Assembly (NCBI RefSeq): GCF_002209555.1
Contig: NZ_NJIF01000010.1
Location: 149,834 to 213,833 of the forward strand
Direction of reading: 5' to 3'
DNA: 64,000 bases
DNA from: Achromobacter insolitus
Lineage (GTDB): Bacteria; Pseudomonadota; Gammaproteobacteria; Burkholderiales; Burkholderiaceae_B
Position 1 is the stretch's first letter. Each line of letters opens with the position of its first letter. This document shows, piece by piece, positions 8,736 to 17,413 of the stretch. Under the pieces are notes generated by a model. It did not search any database, was not told where the DNA came from, and saw nothing but the letters and a program-made list of their open reading frames with translations. The translations under genes and the position numbers were made by a program.

Positions 8736-9719
8736 ATGAGCAACGACTTCACTTTCAACATCAAGAGCATCCGCTTTGACGAAAATTATCAACCGTCAGA
8801 CAGCACGCGCATAACGACCAACTTTGCCAACCTGGCCAGGGGAACGAGTCGCCAGGAGAATCTGCGCAACACCCTGCGGATGATCGACAAGCGCTTCAAT
8901 AGCCTGGCGCATTGGGACAACCCCAAGGGCGATCGCTACGCTGTCGAACTCGACATCATTTCCGTTGAAATGAATATTGGAGCCGAAGGCAACAGCGCCG
9001 CCTTTCCGCTGATCGAGATCCTGAAGACGAACATCGTCGACAGAACCAACAACGAACGCATCGAGGGCATCGTCGGGAACAATTTCTCGTCCTACGTGCG
9101 CGACTACGACTTCAGCGTGCTGCTGCCGGAGCACAACAACAATAAACCCACGTTCAGCACGCCTGAGGATTTCGGCGACCTGCACGGAAAGCTGTTCAAG
9201 CACTTTGTGAACTCCAGCGCATACAAGGAGCAGTTCAGCAAGCCGCCGGTGATCTGCATCAGCGCCTCAAGCAGCAAGACCTACCATCGGACCGAAAACC
9301 AGCACCCCATCCTGGGCGTCGAGTATCAACAAAACGAATTCTCGTCGACCGACCAGTACTTCGAAAAAATGGGCTTGCAGGTTCGTTACTTCATGCCGCC
9401 GGGCAGCGCCGCGCCCCTGGCGTTCTATTTCCAGGGCGATCTGCTTGGCCACTACACCAACCTTGAGCTGATCAGCATCATCAGCACGATGGAAACCTTC
9501 CAGAAGATCTACCGCCCCGAGATCTACAACGCCAATTCCGCGGCCGGCAAACTCTATCAGCCGAGCCTGCAGAACCAGGACTACTCGTTGACCCAGATCG
9601 TCTATGACCGGGAAGAACGCAGCCAACTGGCCGTCAAGCAGGGCAAGTTCACGGAAGAGCACTTCATCAAGCCGTACAAGAACGTGCTCGAAACCTGGGC
9701 AGCCAACTACGCGCGTTAA
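8736..9719 (+). CDS. mesX: DUF1852 protein, partner of core methionine synthase (MesX)
   Basis: A 327-residue DUF1852 protein. The ATG at 8736 (MSNDFTFNIKSIRFD) is preferred over an in-frame ATG at 8667, because the family starts near FTFNIKSIRF. It has no signal peptide or membrane segment and is therefore cytoplasmic. Published genetics on the MesD family showed that this DUF is required, together with oxygen, for methionine formation without folate or cobalamin. The reaction itself and the methyl source are unresolved as far as I know. It lies 27 bases upstream of mesD and downstream of an FMN reductase. No strong ribosome site is visible before the chosen start. Confidence 0.82.
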   Translation: MSNDFTFNIKSIRFDENYQPSDSTRITTNFANLARGTSRQENLRNTLRMIDKRFNSLAHWDNPKGDRYAVELDIISVEMNIGAEGNSAAFPLIEILKTNIVDRTNNERIEGIVGNNFSSYVRDYDFSVLLPEHNNNKPTFSTPEDFGDLHGKLFKHFVNSSAYKEQFSKPPVICISASSSKTYHRTENQHPILGVEYQQNEFSSTDQYFEKMGLQVRYFMPPGSAAPLAFYFQGDLLGHYTNLELISIISTMETFQKIYRPEIYNANSAAGKLYQPSLQNQDYSLTQIVYDREERSQLAVKQGKFTEEHFIKPYKNVLETWAANYAR

Positions 9720-9746
9720 TCACCCAAACACACGGAATCACCAATC

Positions 9747-10775
9747 ATGAAAAAACTACTGCCCACCTCTACCGCCGGCAGCCTGCCCAAACCTTCCTGG
9801 CTCGCCCAACCTGAAAAGCTCTGGTCGCCCTGGAAATTGCAGGACGACGAACTGACCGAAGGCAAACAGGACGCCTTGCGCCTGGCCTTGCAAGAACAGC
9901 AACACGCAGGCATCGACATCGTCAGCGATGGCGAGCAGACCCGCCAGCATTTCGTCACCACGTTCATCGAGCATCTCGACGGCGTCGATTTCGAAAAGCG
10001 CGAAACCGTCAGGATCCGCGATCGCTACGACGCAAGCGTCCCGACCGTCGTTGGCGCCGTGAGCCGCCAAAAGCCTGTTTTCGTCGAAGACGCCAAGTTC
10101 CTGCGCCAGCAGACCAAGCAGCCCATCAAATGGGCCCTGCCCGGCCCCATGACGATGATCGACACGCTGTACGACGCCCACTACAAGAGCCGGGAAAAGC
10201 TGGCTTGGGAATTCGCCAAGATCCTCAACCAGGAGGCCCGTGAGCTGGAGGCCGCCGGCGTGGACATCATCCAATTCGACGAGCCCGCGTTCAACGTCTT
10301 CTTCGACGAGGTGAACGACTGGGGCATCGCCACCCTGGAACGGGCAATCGAAGGCCTCAAGTGCGAAACCGCCGTGCATATCTGCTATGGCTACGGCATC
10401 AAGGCCAACACCGACTGGAAAAAAACGCTGGGGTCCGAGTGGCGTCAATACGAGGAATCCTTCCCCAAGCTGCAGCAATCCAATATCGACATCATCTCCC
10501 TGGAATGCCACAACTCCCATGTTCCAATCGATCTGATTGAACTCATTCGTGGCAAGAAAGTGATGGTCGGCGCCATTGACGTGGCGAGCGACAAGATTGA
10601 AACGCCGGAGGAAGTGGCCAACACCTTGCGCAAGGCCCTGAAGTTCGTCGATGCCGACAAGCTGTATCCCTGCACGAACTGCGGCATGGCGCCGCTGTCG
10701 CGCGCCATTGCGCACGGCAAGTTGCTCGCTTTGAGCGAAGGCGCGGAGATCGTTCGCAAGGAACTCTTGGGTTGA
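9747..10775 (+). CDS. mesD: Folate-independent core methionine synthase (MesD family)
   Basis: A 342-residue MetE C-terminal-type barrel without the N-terminal folate-binding half of full MetE (about 750 residues). It would methylate homocysteine to methionine. Zinc-site residues can be assigned to HICYG (about residues 211-215) and to the cysteine of CTNCGM near the C terminus, with SLECHNSH between them; DEPAFNVFF is the substrate-side motif. Linkage to DUF1852 identifies the MesD branch, reported to need neither methyl-folate nor B12 but to need O2. It ends the unit, and a strong terminator follows. Confidence 0.85.
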   Translation: MKKLLPTSTAGSLPKPSWLAQPEKLWSPWKLQDDELTEGKQDALRLALQEQQHAGIDIVSDGEQTRQHFVTTFIEHLDGVDFEKRETVRIRDRYDASVPTVVGAVSRQKPVFVEDAKFLRQQTKQPIKWALPGPMTMIDTLYDAHYKSREKLAWEFAKILNQEARELEAAGVDIIQFDEPAFNVFFDEVNDWGIATLERAIEGLKCETAVHICYGYGIKANTDWKKTLGSEWRQYEESFPKLQQSNIDIISLECHNSHVPIDLIELIRGKKVMVGAIDVASDKIETPEEVANTLRKALKFVDADKLYPCTNCGMAPLSRAIAHGKLLALSEGAEIVRKELLG

Positions 10776-10850
10776 TTCGGAGCTGAAACCGTAGCGTGTG
10801 CGAAGAATGCCGAAGCAGTAGTTGGACTGTCCTCTGCGCACCGAGTAGTC

Positions 10851-10880
10851 ATGAAAAAGGCGCCGAGGCGCCTTTTTCAT
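10851..10880. terminator. Rho-independent terminator after mesD
   Basis: AAAAAGGCGCC (10854-10864) and GGCGCCTTTTT (10867-10877) form a perfect stem around a GA centre, and the symmetry continues to ATG/CAT at 10851-10880. The T run ends plus-strand transcription from mesD. Because it is symmetrical it can also stop the minus-strand operon whose last gene ends at 10950. Confidence 0.9.
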
Positions 10881-10949
10881 TTGCCGAGCGACGCGCCCGG
10901 CGATGTCTCCCCGCGCGACGCCCCCTCTACACCCACGCGGACGGGACAG

Positions 10950-12656
10950 TCAGGGAGCCTCCTGCGACAGTGCCTTCTCTTCGGCGGTCATGATCTCCAG
11001 AACCGCGGGGCGGCCCGTGTCGGCGACTCTCGCGGCCTCGCGCAGCTTGTCGATCAGCGTGCGGGGGTCCTCCACACGCGCCGTCCAGGCGCCAAGGCCC
11101 CGCGCAATCATCTCGTAGTCGCCTGACAGATAGCGGGTACGATGGGTCGTGCTCGATAGCGGCATGTGCTTGTCATAGCCGCCCATGCAGCCGTTGTTCA
11201 TCAGGAGCGTCACCGTGCCGATCTGGTTACGCACGGCCGTCTCCAGGTCCATGGCGCACTCCCCGAACGCCGCGTCGCCCAGCAGGTGCGCCACCAGCGC
11301 TTCAGGCCGCGCCATCTTGGCGCCAAGGGCCAGCGGCAGGCTATAACCCAGATGGGTAGAGCGCCCCCAACCCATATACTCCCCCGGCCGGCGGCAGCGG
11401 TAGAACGGACTCAACTGGTCGCGCGGACTACCCGCGTCATGCGTAATGATGACGTCGCGCTCCGCCCAGGCGATCTGAAGATCATGCACGACGCGGTACG
11501 GATTGATGGGGGTCGAGTCCGACGTGAGCTTGTCGTGCCAGGCCTTGAGCCACGCCTGACGGATGGTGTCCAGCTCGGCGCCGATCCGTGCCGTCCGGTC
11601 CCGGTCTGGCCGCGCGCCGAACTCGCCCTTCAACATGTCTATCATCTGCCTCAGCACGAGCCTGGCATCGCCCAGGAGGGGGAAGTCCAGCGGATAGTCC
11701 TTATTCAGGTCCGACTCGTCAACCGCCAACTGAATCGCCCGCTTTCCTGCCGGTAGCGGCGCCGCAAACACCGATTTGGTCAGACTCGCGCCGATGCCGA
11801 AAATCAAGTCGGCGTGCCGCAGCCCATGCGACACTGTCGCCGGCCACGCCATGCCGCCGCTGCCCAGCGCCAGCGGATGCATCTCTGGAAAGCCGCTCTT
11901 GCCGGACAGCGTCGTCATCGTCGGAATCGAGAGCAGTTCGGCCAGTTCCACAAGTTCAGGCGTAGCCTGCGACTGCAATACACCAGCGCCAGCGTGCAAG
12001 ATGGGGCGTTCCGCGGCCAGCAACTGGCGGCATGCCTCTCGCACGATATCCGGGTCGCAGAGTGTCCGAATCGCCCTGATGGGCGCATGCCGGGACACCG
12101 AGGCGCCAATGGGCTGTTCCATCACGTCCATCGGCAATTCCAGCGCCACCGGACCGCGCCGGCCGTTGCGCAGGCCAGTGTAGGCGCGTCGCAGCATTTC
12201 GCCCACCCGGTCCGGCCGGTTGATGCGCGCGACCCATTTGGTGATGTTCTGATAGTGCTTGGCCGTTTCAAAATTGGGCCGCACATCCAGGCGTGACTCG
12301 TTCACCCCGCCCGGCAGCATCAGCACCGGAGACGAATCGGAATAGGCCTGCGCCATGGCGCCGAAAGCGTTCTCGCACCCCGGCCCGTACTGCACCGCAC
12401 ACACCCCCACCCGCTCGCCTAGGCTGGCCCGGGCGTACCCATCGGCCATGCCGACCACGGCGCGCTCGGTCCGCGCCACCACTGGACGTATGCCCGCCGC
12501 GGTAGCCGCGTCGATAAGCGAATTGATCGGAAAGCAGAACAGCAGCTCAGTATTTTCCGCCTTCAGTATCCGGGCAACCTCGTCAACCGCCTTGCGGTCG
12601 GAAGGAGGACGGATATCGGTCGTCTGGGATGCCGCTACGGGCAGGGATGCATTCAT
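10950..12656 (-). CDS. ThDP-dependent enzyme, acetolactate synthase/decarboxylase-like
   Basis: A 568-residue thiamine-diphosphate enzyme. The ATG at 12656 is chosen because it makes a 4-base overlap with the LysR stop and the family starts soon after; the frame stays open further upstream but only antisense to LysR. The N-terminal pyrimidine domain carries the catalytic glutamate E64 (ARTERAVVGMADGYAR). The C-terminal PP domain has GDAAFGECAMDLETAVRNQ through NNG for Mg-ThDP binding. Relatives include acetolactate synthase, sulfopyruvate decarboxylase and sulfoacetaldehyde acetyltransferase. Neighbouring thiol dioxygenase and rhodanese genes favour a C-C cleavage step on a sulfur-containing keto acid, which is inference. 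Confidence 0.85.
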   Translation of the reverse strand: MNASLPVAASQTTDIRPPSDRKAVDEVARILKAENTELLFCFPINSLIDAATAAGIRPVVARTERAVVGMADGYARASLGERVGVCAVQYGPGCENAFGAMAQAYSDSSPVLMLPGGVNESRLDVRPNFETAKHYQNITKWVARINRPDRVGEMLRRAYTGLRNGRRGPVALELPMDVMEQPIGASVSRHAPIRAIRTLCDPDIVREACRQLLAAERPILHAGAGVLQSQATPELVELAELLSIPTMTTLSGKSGFPEMHPLALGSGGMAWPATVSHGLRHADLIFGIGASLTKSVFAAPLPAGKRAIQLAVDESDLNKDYPLDFPLLGDARLVLRQMIDMLKGEFGARPDRDRTARIGAELDTIRQAWLKAWHDKLTSDSTPINPYRVVHDLQIAWAERDVIITHDAGSPRDQLSPFYRCRRPGEYMGWGRSTHLGYSLPLALGAKMARPEALVAHLLGDAAFGECAMDLETAVRNQIGTVTLLMNNGCMGGYDKHMPLSSTTHRTRYLSGDYEMIARGLGAWTARVEDPRTLIDKLREAARVADTGRPAVLEIMTAEEKALSQEAP

Positions 12657-13564
12657 GTTGTCTCTGTCTGTTGTTGAAATGCCCGGCAGTAATCCAGGAA
12701 TTTGGATGCCAGGATGGAAAGCGGCTGGGAGCTGGAGTACAGCGCCCCTACCTCGACGATGACTTCCGGATGGAAAGGCCTGATCACGACATTGGCATCG
12801 CGCACGGCACCCAACGTAAAGGCATCGACTACAAAAGCCCCGGCACCAGCCTCCACCAGTGCCATGGCGGCGAGCATCGTGCCCGCCTCGATACGCATCC
12901 GCGGCCGCACCCCATGGGCGTCCAGGATGCGCGTGATCCGATCGTGCACGCGGGTGATCCGGTCGTTGAAGCGCTTGCGTGGCACATTGATGAAATCGAC
13001 TCCCTGCAAGTCCATCGGCCCTATTGATTCCAGCTCCGCCAAGGGATGCCCGGCGGGCAGCAGGCACACCGCCGGCGTACGCGCGATCGGCAACGACTCA
13101 ATGTCCGGGTGGTCCACCGGCAGCGTCGCAAAACCGATCTCCGCGCTGCCGCGCGAAACCGCATACACCACGTCGTAATGTCGCTGCACATCGAACATCA
13201 CCGTAATTCCCGGATGTTCGCGCATGAATGCCGTCACCAGCTTGGGCAAGGCTCCCTGCTGCAGTGAATTCATGACGCAAATCTTTAAGGTGCCGCTGCC
13301 GATCTGCGCAATGCGCTGAGCCGCGAGCTGAATATCCTTCAAACCGATGTACGAGCGCATGGCCTCGACATGCAACGCCCTGGCCTCGACGGTCGGCACC
13401 ATCACCCCCTGGCGGCGGTCGAACAGCTGGAATCCCACCTCCCGCTCCAGGCGGGCCAACAATCGGCTCACGGCCGATTGCGTCACATACATGGACTCCG
13501 CCGCTCGCGTCACCGTCCCCAGGTCAACCACCGCCAGAAACGCTTCGATCTGCCTGAGATTCAT
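12653..13564 (-). CDS. LysR-family transcriptional regulator
   Basis: A 303-residue LysR protein. The helix-turn-helix (TVTRAAESMYVTQSAVSRLL, residues about 18-37) is followed by an effector-binding domain. The gene lies inside a minus-strand gene run, 44 bases after the rhodanese gene and overlapping the ThDP gene by 4 bases, so it is transcribed with the genes it probably regulates. The inducer is unknown; a thiol or oxidised-sulfur metabolite would fit the neighbours. Confidence 0.9.
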   Translation of the reverse strand: MNLRQIEAFLAVVDLGTVTRAAESMYVTQSAVSRLLARLEREVGFQLFDRRQGVMVPTVEARALHVEAMRSYIGLKDIQLAAQRIAQIGSGTLKICVMNSLQQGALPKLVTAFMREHPGITVMFDVQRHYDVVYAVSRGSAEIGFATLPVDHPDIESLPIARTPAVCLLPAGHPLAELESIGPMDLQGVDFINVPRKRFNDRITRVHDRITRILDAHGVRPRMRIEAGTMLAAMALVEAGAGAFVVDAFTLGAVRDANVVIRPFHPEVIVEVGALYSSSQPLSILASKFLDYCRAFQQQTETT

Positions 13565-13608
13565 ATCGTCTTTCTCCTCCTGTAGGTAGAGAAAGCTCTA
13601 ACAGAGGC

Positions 13609-15201
13609 TCAGCCCTTGTACAAGTCGAAATGCACGGCGGGATGGTGCTGCACCGCATCAAGCAAGCCCACTTCCCAGCCCAGGTAGGCACGCATCGCGG
13701 CCTCGCGATCCTTGGCCTCGAATGGCTTCACAAATGCGTCGTCGGGCTCGTGCAGGGGATGGCCCTCGCCCTCTTCCAGCGGCAAGCCCTCCTGGCGCCA
13801 ACGTTTCATGCCACCCCGCAGGACGTACACGTCCCTGTCGGTCTGGCCAGCCACGTCCGCATAGCCGAGCTCCGCGAGCACATGGTCCGGCGACACCAGC
13901 AACAGCGGACGGCCTGGCGGCAGCGGGCTCAATGCATCGGCCAATCTGGACCGGGTGAGCCAGCGCGCCGCCGGCAGATGCCCTGCCTGGTAATCCCGGT
14001 AGCTGCTCAAATCGATGATCTCGTACTCATCCAAGCGGCGCGCCGCCTCGGCGGGAGCCAGCCAACGAGCCTGAACACCCTCCAGCCCCGCGACGATCGC
14101 CGCCTGCGGACCGCTGACGAGGCTCGCAGCATCCACTGTTGCGGCGCGCAAGGTAAGCACGTCAGCGTGGCCCATCTGACGCAGCCACGAGGCCGTCATC
14201 ACGTCGCGCACCCCGTGCGGGTCGTACAACACGATGCGTGCATTGCGCACTGCCACATAGGTATCCGTCGCCTGCACCAGCTGGCCGCCGGGCGCATGAA
14301 CAGCGTGCGCTGGATGTCCCGCTTCGAACTCCTCCTGCGAGCGCACGTCGAACAGATAGACCGACCGCTCGCCGCTTTCGAGTATGCGGTAGCACTCCGC
14401 CGCGTCGATCTCGCCGATGCGAAAACGCTCGCGTATCGCCACCGCTCGGCGGCGCGCCACTTCCAGGGCCTTAGCGCTCGGCTCCGGCGCGCGGCGCGAT
14501 GATCGGGTCTCGACCTGATGGCCCGCCAGCGACCAACCCATCGTGCCGTTGCGCAAGGCATAGACAGGATTGGGCACACCCGCATTGATCAACGACTGTG
14601 CGCCGATGATGCTGCGCGTGCGGCCGGCGCAATTGACCACCAACGTCGTCGTCGGGTCGTCCGCCAGCTCCGCGTAACGCAGCACCAGCTCTGCCCCCGG
14701 CGTACTCACCGAACCGGGAATCGTCGCCCGCTCGTGCTCGGCGGGCGTGCGGCTGTCCATAATCACCACTCGCTGGCCGGACTCCTGCATGGCCTTCAAT
14801 TCATCAGCTGAAATCGAGGGCGTGCTGCAACCATGCTCGACATACTCCCCGAATGCTTTGCTGGCCGTGTTGAAGCCCGTGAACAAAGGCAGGCCCAACT
14901 CTCCCCACGACGGCGAACCGCCCTTGAGCAGGACCGCGCCCGAATAGCCGAGCTCACGTAGCCGGTGCAGCGCGCGCCGGTCCAGCTCATCGCCCGCGCC
15001 AGCGACGACTATGGGCACATCGCGGCGGGGAAACAACCTGGCCGCCCGCAGTTCCAATTGCGACAGCGGAAGGTTCACCGCGTGGAACAGATGCGGCGAC
15101 ACCGAATGCGCCCCCTCCTCTCTTGGATCAACCACGGCGCACTCCGCGCCGCTTTCCAGACACCGCTTCAGCCACTCTGCACTGACTGCTTCCCCAACCA
15201 T
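13609..15201 (-). CDS. Four-domain rhodanese-like protein
   Basis: A 530-residue protein made of four rhodanese-like repeats, at about residues 1-110, 125-235, 260-370 and 380-475, plus a C-terminal tail. Rhodaneses move sulfane sulfur through an active-site cysteine. Only repeat 2 keeps it (C191 in NCAGRTR). The matching loops have A68 (VAGAGDELD), D327 (LYDPHGVRD) and S437 (LVSPDHVLA). No signal peptide is seen, so it is cytoplasmic. It lies 41 bases after a Bug receptor in a presumed operon with a thiol dioxygenase. The inactive repeats may bind anions or partner proteins. Confidence 0.88.
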   Translation of the reverse strand: MVGEAVSAEWLKRCLESGAECAVVDPREEGAHSVSPHLFHAVNLPLSQLELRAARLFPRRDVPIVVAGAGDELDRRALHRLRELGYSGAVLLKGGSPSWGELGLPLFTGFNTASKAFGEYVEHGCSTPSISADELKAMQESGQRVVIMDSRTPAEHERATIPGSVSTPGAELVLRYAELADDPTTTLVVNCAGRTRSIIGAQSLINAGVPNPVYALRNGTMGWSLAGHQVETRSSRRAPEPSAKALEVARRRAVAIRERFRIGEIDAAECYRILESGERSVYLFDVRSQEEFEAGHPAHAVHAPGGQLVQATDTYVAVRNARIVLYDPHGVRDVMTASWLRQMGHADVLTLRAATVDAASLVSGPQAAIVAGLEGVQARWLAPAEAARRLDEYEIIDLSSYRDYQAGHLPAARWLTRSRLADALSPLPPGRPLLLVSPDHVLAELGYADVAGQTDRDVYVLRGGMKRWRQEGLPLEEGEGHPLHEPDDAFVKPFEAKDREAAMRAYLGWEVGLLDAVQHHPAVHFDLYKG

Positions 15202-15242
15202 TCCTGTCCCCTTTGCCCAATTGATTCGCTATCTGTTCGCGC

Positions 15243-16229
15243 TCAATCTATGGACGCGCCAGCCTGCTTGACCAGATCTGCCCAGAACGCGACCTGCTCT
15301 CGCACAAACGGGTCGAACTTTCCCTCATCTCTGGGATTCGCCGGCTGATACCCCGCTTGCTCCAGTTGCTCGCGGATCCTGGCGGAGGCCAGTGTGCGAA
15401 TCGAAGCCTGCTCGAGCGCCTCGACGGCATCCGCAGGCGTGCTGGTCGGCACGACCAATCCGAACCACACCTCCGTACGCTCAAAGCCCGGCAAGCCCAT
15501 GTCCGCCAGAGACCGGGCGTCCGGCAGGCTCGGTGGAGGCTTGAGCGAAGTACAGCCCAGCACTCGCAGCCGCCCCGCCTTAATCTGTGCCAGCGCCGAA
15601 GGCAGCGACGCCATCGAAAAATCGACCTCGCCCGAAGCCACCGCCATTACCGACTCCGCTGGACCGCGATACGGGATGTGTTCAGTCTGGAGCTTGGTTT
15701 CGCTGCTGAACAGCACGCCCGCCAGGTGCTGGGTTGTGCCATTGCCGGGCGAGCTGAACATCAGCGACTTGCCATCGCGGGGTTTAAGGTCCTTCAGCGT
15801 CTTTACCGGACCGGCGGCCGGAACCACCAGCACGTTCGGGGTCGAAGCAAACTTAACCACTGACGCAAAATCCCGCAGCGGGTCATAGGGCAGATTCTTA
15901 TAGAGCGCCCGGTTGATCGCCATGGTGGCCGTCGACCCCAGCCCGAGCGTATACCCGTCCGGCCGGGCGTGTGCCACCGCAGCCATGCCGATGCTGCCTC
16001 CCGCTCCCGGCTTATTGTCCACAATGATGTTCTGCCCCAACTGCTGGCCCAGCTCCGGCGCAAGAATTCGCACGAGGATGTCGTTGGCGGAACCCGGCGT
16101 ATACGCCACGATGTAAGTGAGGACCTTCGCCGGGAAACGACGCTGGGCTCGCAACATCCCCGGAAGACCAGCACAGCCCAGTGCAATCACGGATTTACTA
16201 CAGAGACTCAAGAGTTCACGTCGTTTCAT
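15243..16229 (-). CDS. Bug-family (TctC-type) solute-binding receptor
   Basis: A 328-residue exported receptor of the tripartite tricarboxylate transporter type, greatly expanded in Bordetella-like bacteria. The start at 16229 is chosen because AAGGGG sits just upstream and MKRRELLSLCSKSVIALGC begins a signal peptide; longer starts add a charged, non-signal leader. Mature motifs include YIVAYTPGSANDILVRIL and NKPGAGGSIG. No TctA/TctB membrane partners are adjacent, as is usual for orphan Bug genes. Neighbours suggest an organosulfur acid as ligand, unproven. Confidence 0.88.
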   Translation of the reverse strand: MKRRELLSLCSKSVIALGCAGLPGMLRAQRRFPAKVLTYIVAYTPGSANDILVRILAPELGQQLGQNIIVDNKPGAGGSIGMAAVAHARPDGYTLGLGSTATMAINRALYKNLPYDPLRDFASVVKFASTPNVLVVPAAGPVKTLKDLKPRDGKSLMFSSPGNGTTQHLAGVLFSSETKLQTEHIPYRGPAESVMAVASGEVDFSMASLPSALAQIKAGRLRVLGCTSLKPPPSLPDARSLADMGLPGFERTEVWFGLVVPTSTPADAVEALEQASIRTLASARIREQLEQAGYQPANPRDEGKFDPFVREQVAFWADLVKQAGASID

Positions 16230-16257
16230 TCTTTTCCCCTTCCAGCGGTTCTCGCGC

Positions 16258-16854
16258 TTACGTTGGCTTGACGTTCGGATTCGGCGGGAAGGTCTGCCGC
16301 TTGCCACTGGGGTCGAACTGTTCACGGTCGACCTGGGCTTCCAGCGCGCGCTCGTAGAACCGCAGCTGCCACACGGGCTCGTCGCCTACGCCCTGCACGT
16401 GAATGCTGTGGATGTCCTCGCCCAGCAAGGCGACGCCCACGCCGGGTCCGACCATGACGGTCTCCCTCTGCCGGAATTCACCCGAGCTGTCGACTTCGTA
16501 CAGCCGGTTTTCCTCCGCGCCCGCCATCCCGACCAGCACCGCCCAGTTCTTGTGGTTATGCGGCGGGCTGGATTTTCCAGGCAGCGCCAGCGAGAGATAT
16601 AAGGCGCGGCCGGTGCCGTCATCGTCGTTCAGGCGGTAGGCGACGAAATCCTTGAACGTGCCGCGCACGGCTGGCTTGAATTCCGTGGTGACGAAAACAT
16701 CGCTATGGCGCGCCAGTGAAAGCAGTTCGTTCTTGATGGCCTCAAGAGCCTGGCGAGTCTGGCCATGGTCTTGTTCGATGGTCCGGACGCGCGCCATGGT
16801 TTCTTCGACCAGCTTGCGACGGCGCGCCACCAATTCGGGCGTGGGTTCACGCAT
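16258..16854 (-). CDS. Cysteine-dioxygenase-like cupin (thiol dioxygenase family)
   Basis: A 198-residue cupin. The ATG at 16854 has a strong AAGGAGA site 7 bases upstream and is preferred to the longer frame. The iron-ligand pattern is H99-x-H101 (PPHNHKNW) with H149 or H152 (DIHSIH), as in bacterial cysteine and 3-mercaptopropionate dioxygenases, which convert a thiol to a sulfinate with O2. The family's tyrosine and arginine cannot be placed with certainty. It is the first gene of the presumed operon, 28 bases before the Bug receptor. The substrate could be cysteine, a mercapto acid or another thiol. Confidence 0.75.
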   Translation of the reverse strand: MREPTPELVARRRKLVEETMARVRTIEQDHGQTRQALEAIKNELLSLARHSDVFVTTEFKPAVRGTFKDFVAYRLNDDDGTGRALYLSLALPGKSSPPHNHKNWAVLVGMAGAEENRLYEVDSSGEFRQRETVMVGPGVGVALLGEDIHSIHVQGVGDEPVWQLRFYERALEAQVDREQFDPSGKRQTFPPNPNVKPT

Positions 16855-17413
16855 AGTTGTCTCCTTTGGGAGCAGTGGAAAATCAACGCATAAATGAAAC
16901 TCCATGGCTTGAAGATTGAAGTTGCCCCGGTATTCTGTCAATTTCCAATATGCTTGAGCAGTATTCCATCACGTCATACTATTCAAAATGCTTCCGCCAG
17001 GAGAATGCAAAGATAATCCTCCGCCATCGCCCATAAAAAACATCATTAATTCCGGCATTGACGCTAATAAAATCGCTACCGGCCACGCGATTTAGGGCGG
17101 CGATAATCACTTCATTAATTGCCGTGAAAATAGAATGCCTGAAGGGAATCGGGGCGGTTGACCGTCGACCGAGCTTGTGGTCGCGGGACCTCAGTCAACG
17201 CCCGCTTTTGATCAGAGCTCCGTCCGATGCAGAAGATTTGGTTTTCCAACGCCAAGAGCCGCCGCTCGACAAAATGCAGTCAGACTACATGCCAACCCAC
17301 ACATGGAGTCGCCAGGCGTACTTGGCCCTCCATGCAGCAGGTGCTTGCTACGCAACGAAAGGGCGACCGCGGCGAAGACAGCGTCACAATCCGAGCAAGC
17401 TCGGCCTACCCGG
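16855..17413. other. Gene-free upstream region of the thiol operon
   Basis: This stretch of about 560 bases has no convincing gene. Bases 16900-17110 are clearly richer in A+T than the surroundings and probably hold the promoter and LysR sites of the minus-strand operon starting at 16854. No strong palindrome was picked out by eye. The half nearer 17413 is GC-rich and featureless. Confidence 0.5.

Noticed and set aside
12657..13067. N-terminal extension of the ThDP enzyme
   Set aside because: The added sequence lies antisense-like over the LysR coding region in another frame and has no ThDP-family content; the ATG overlapping the LysR stop is better.
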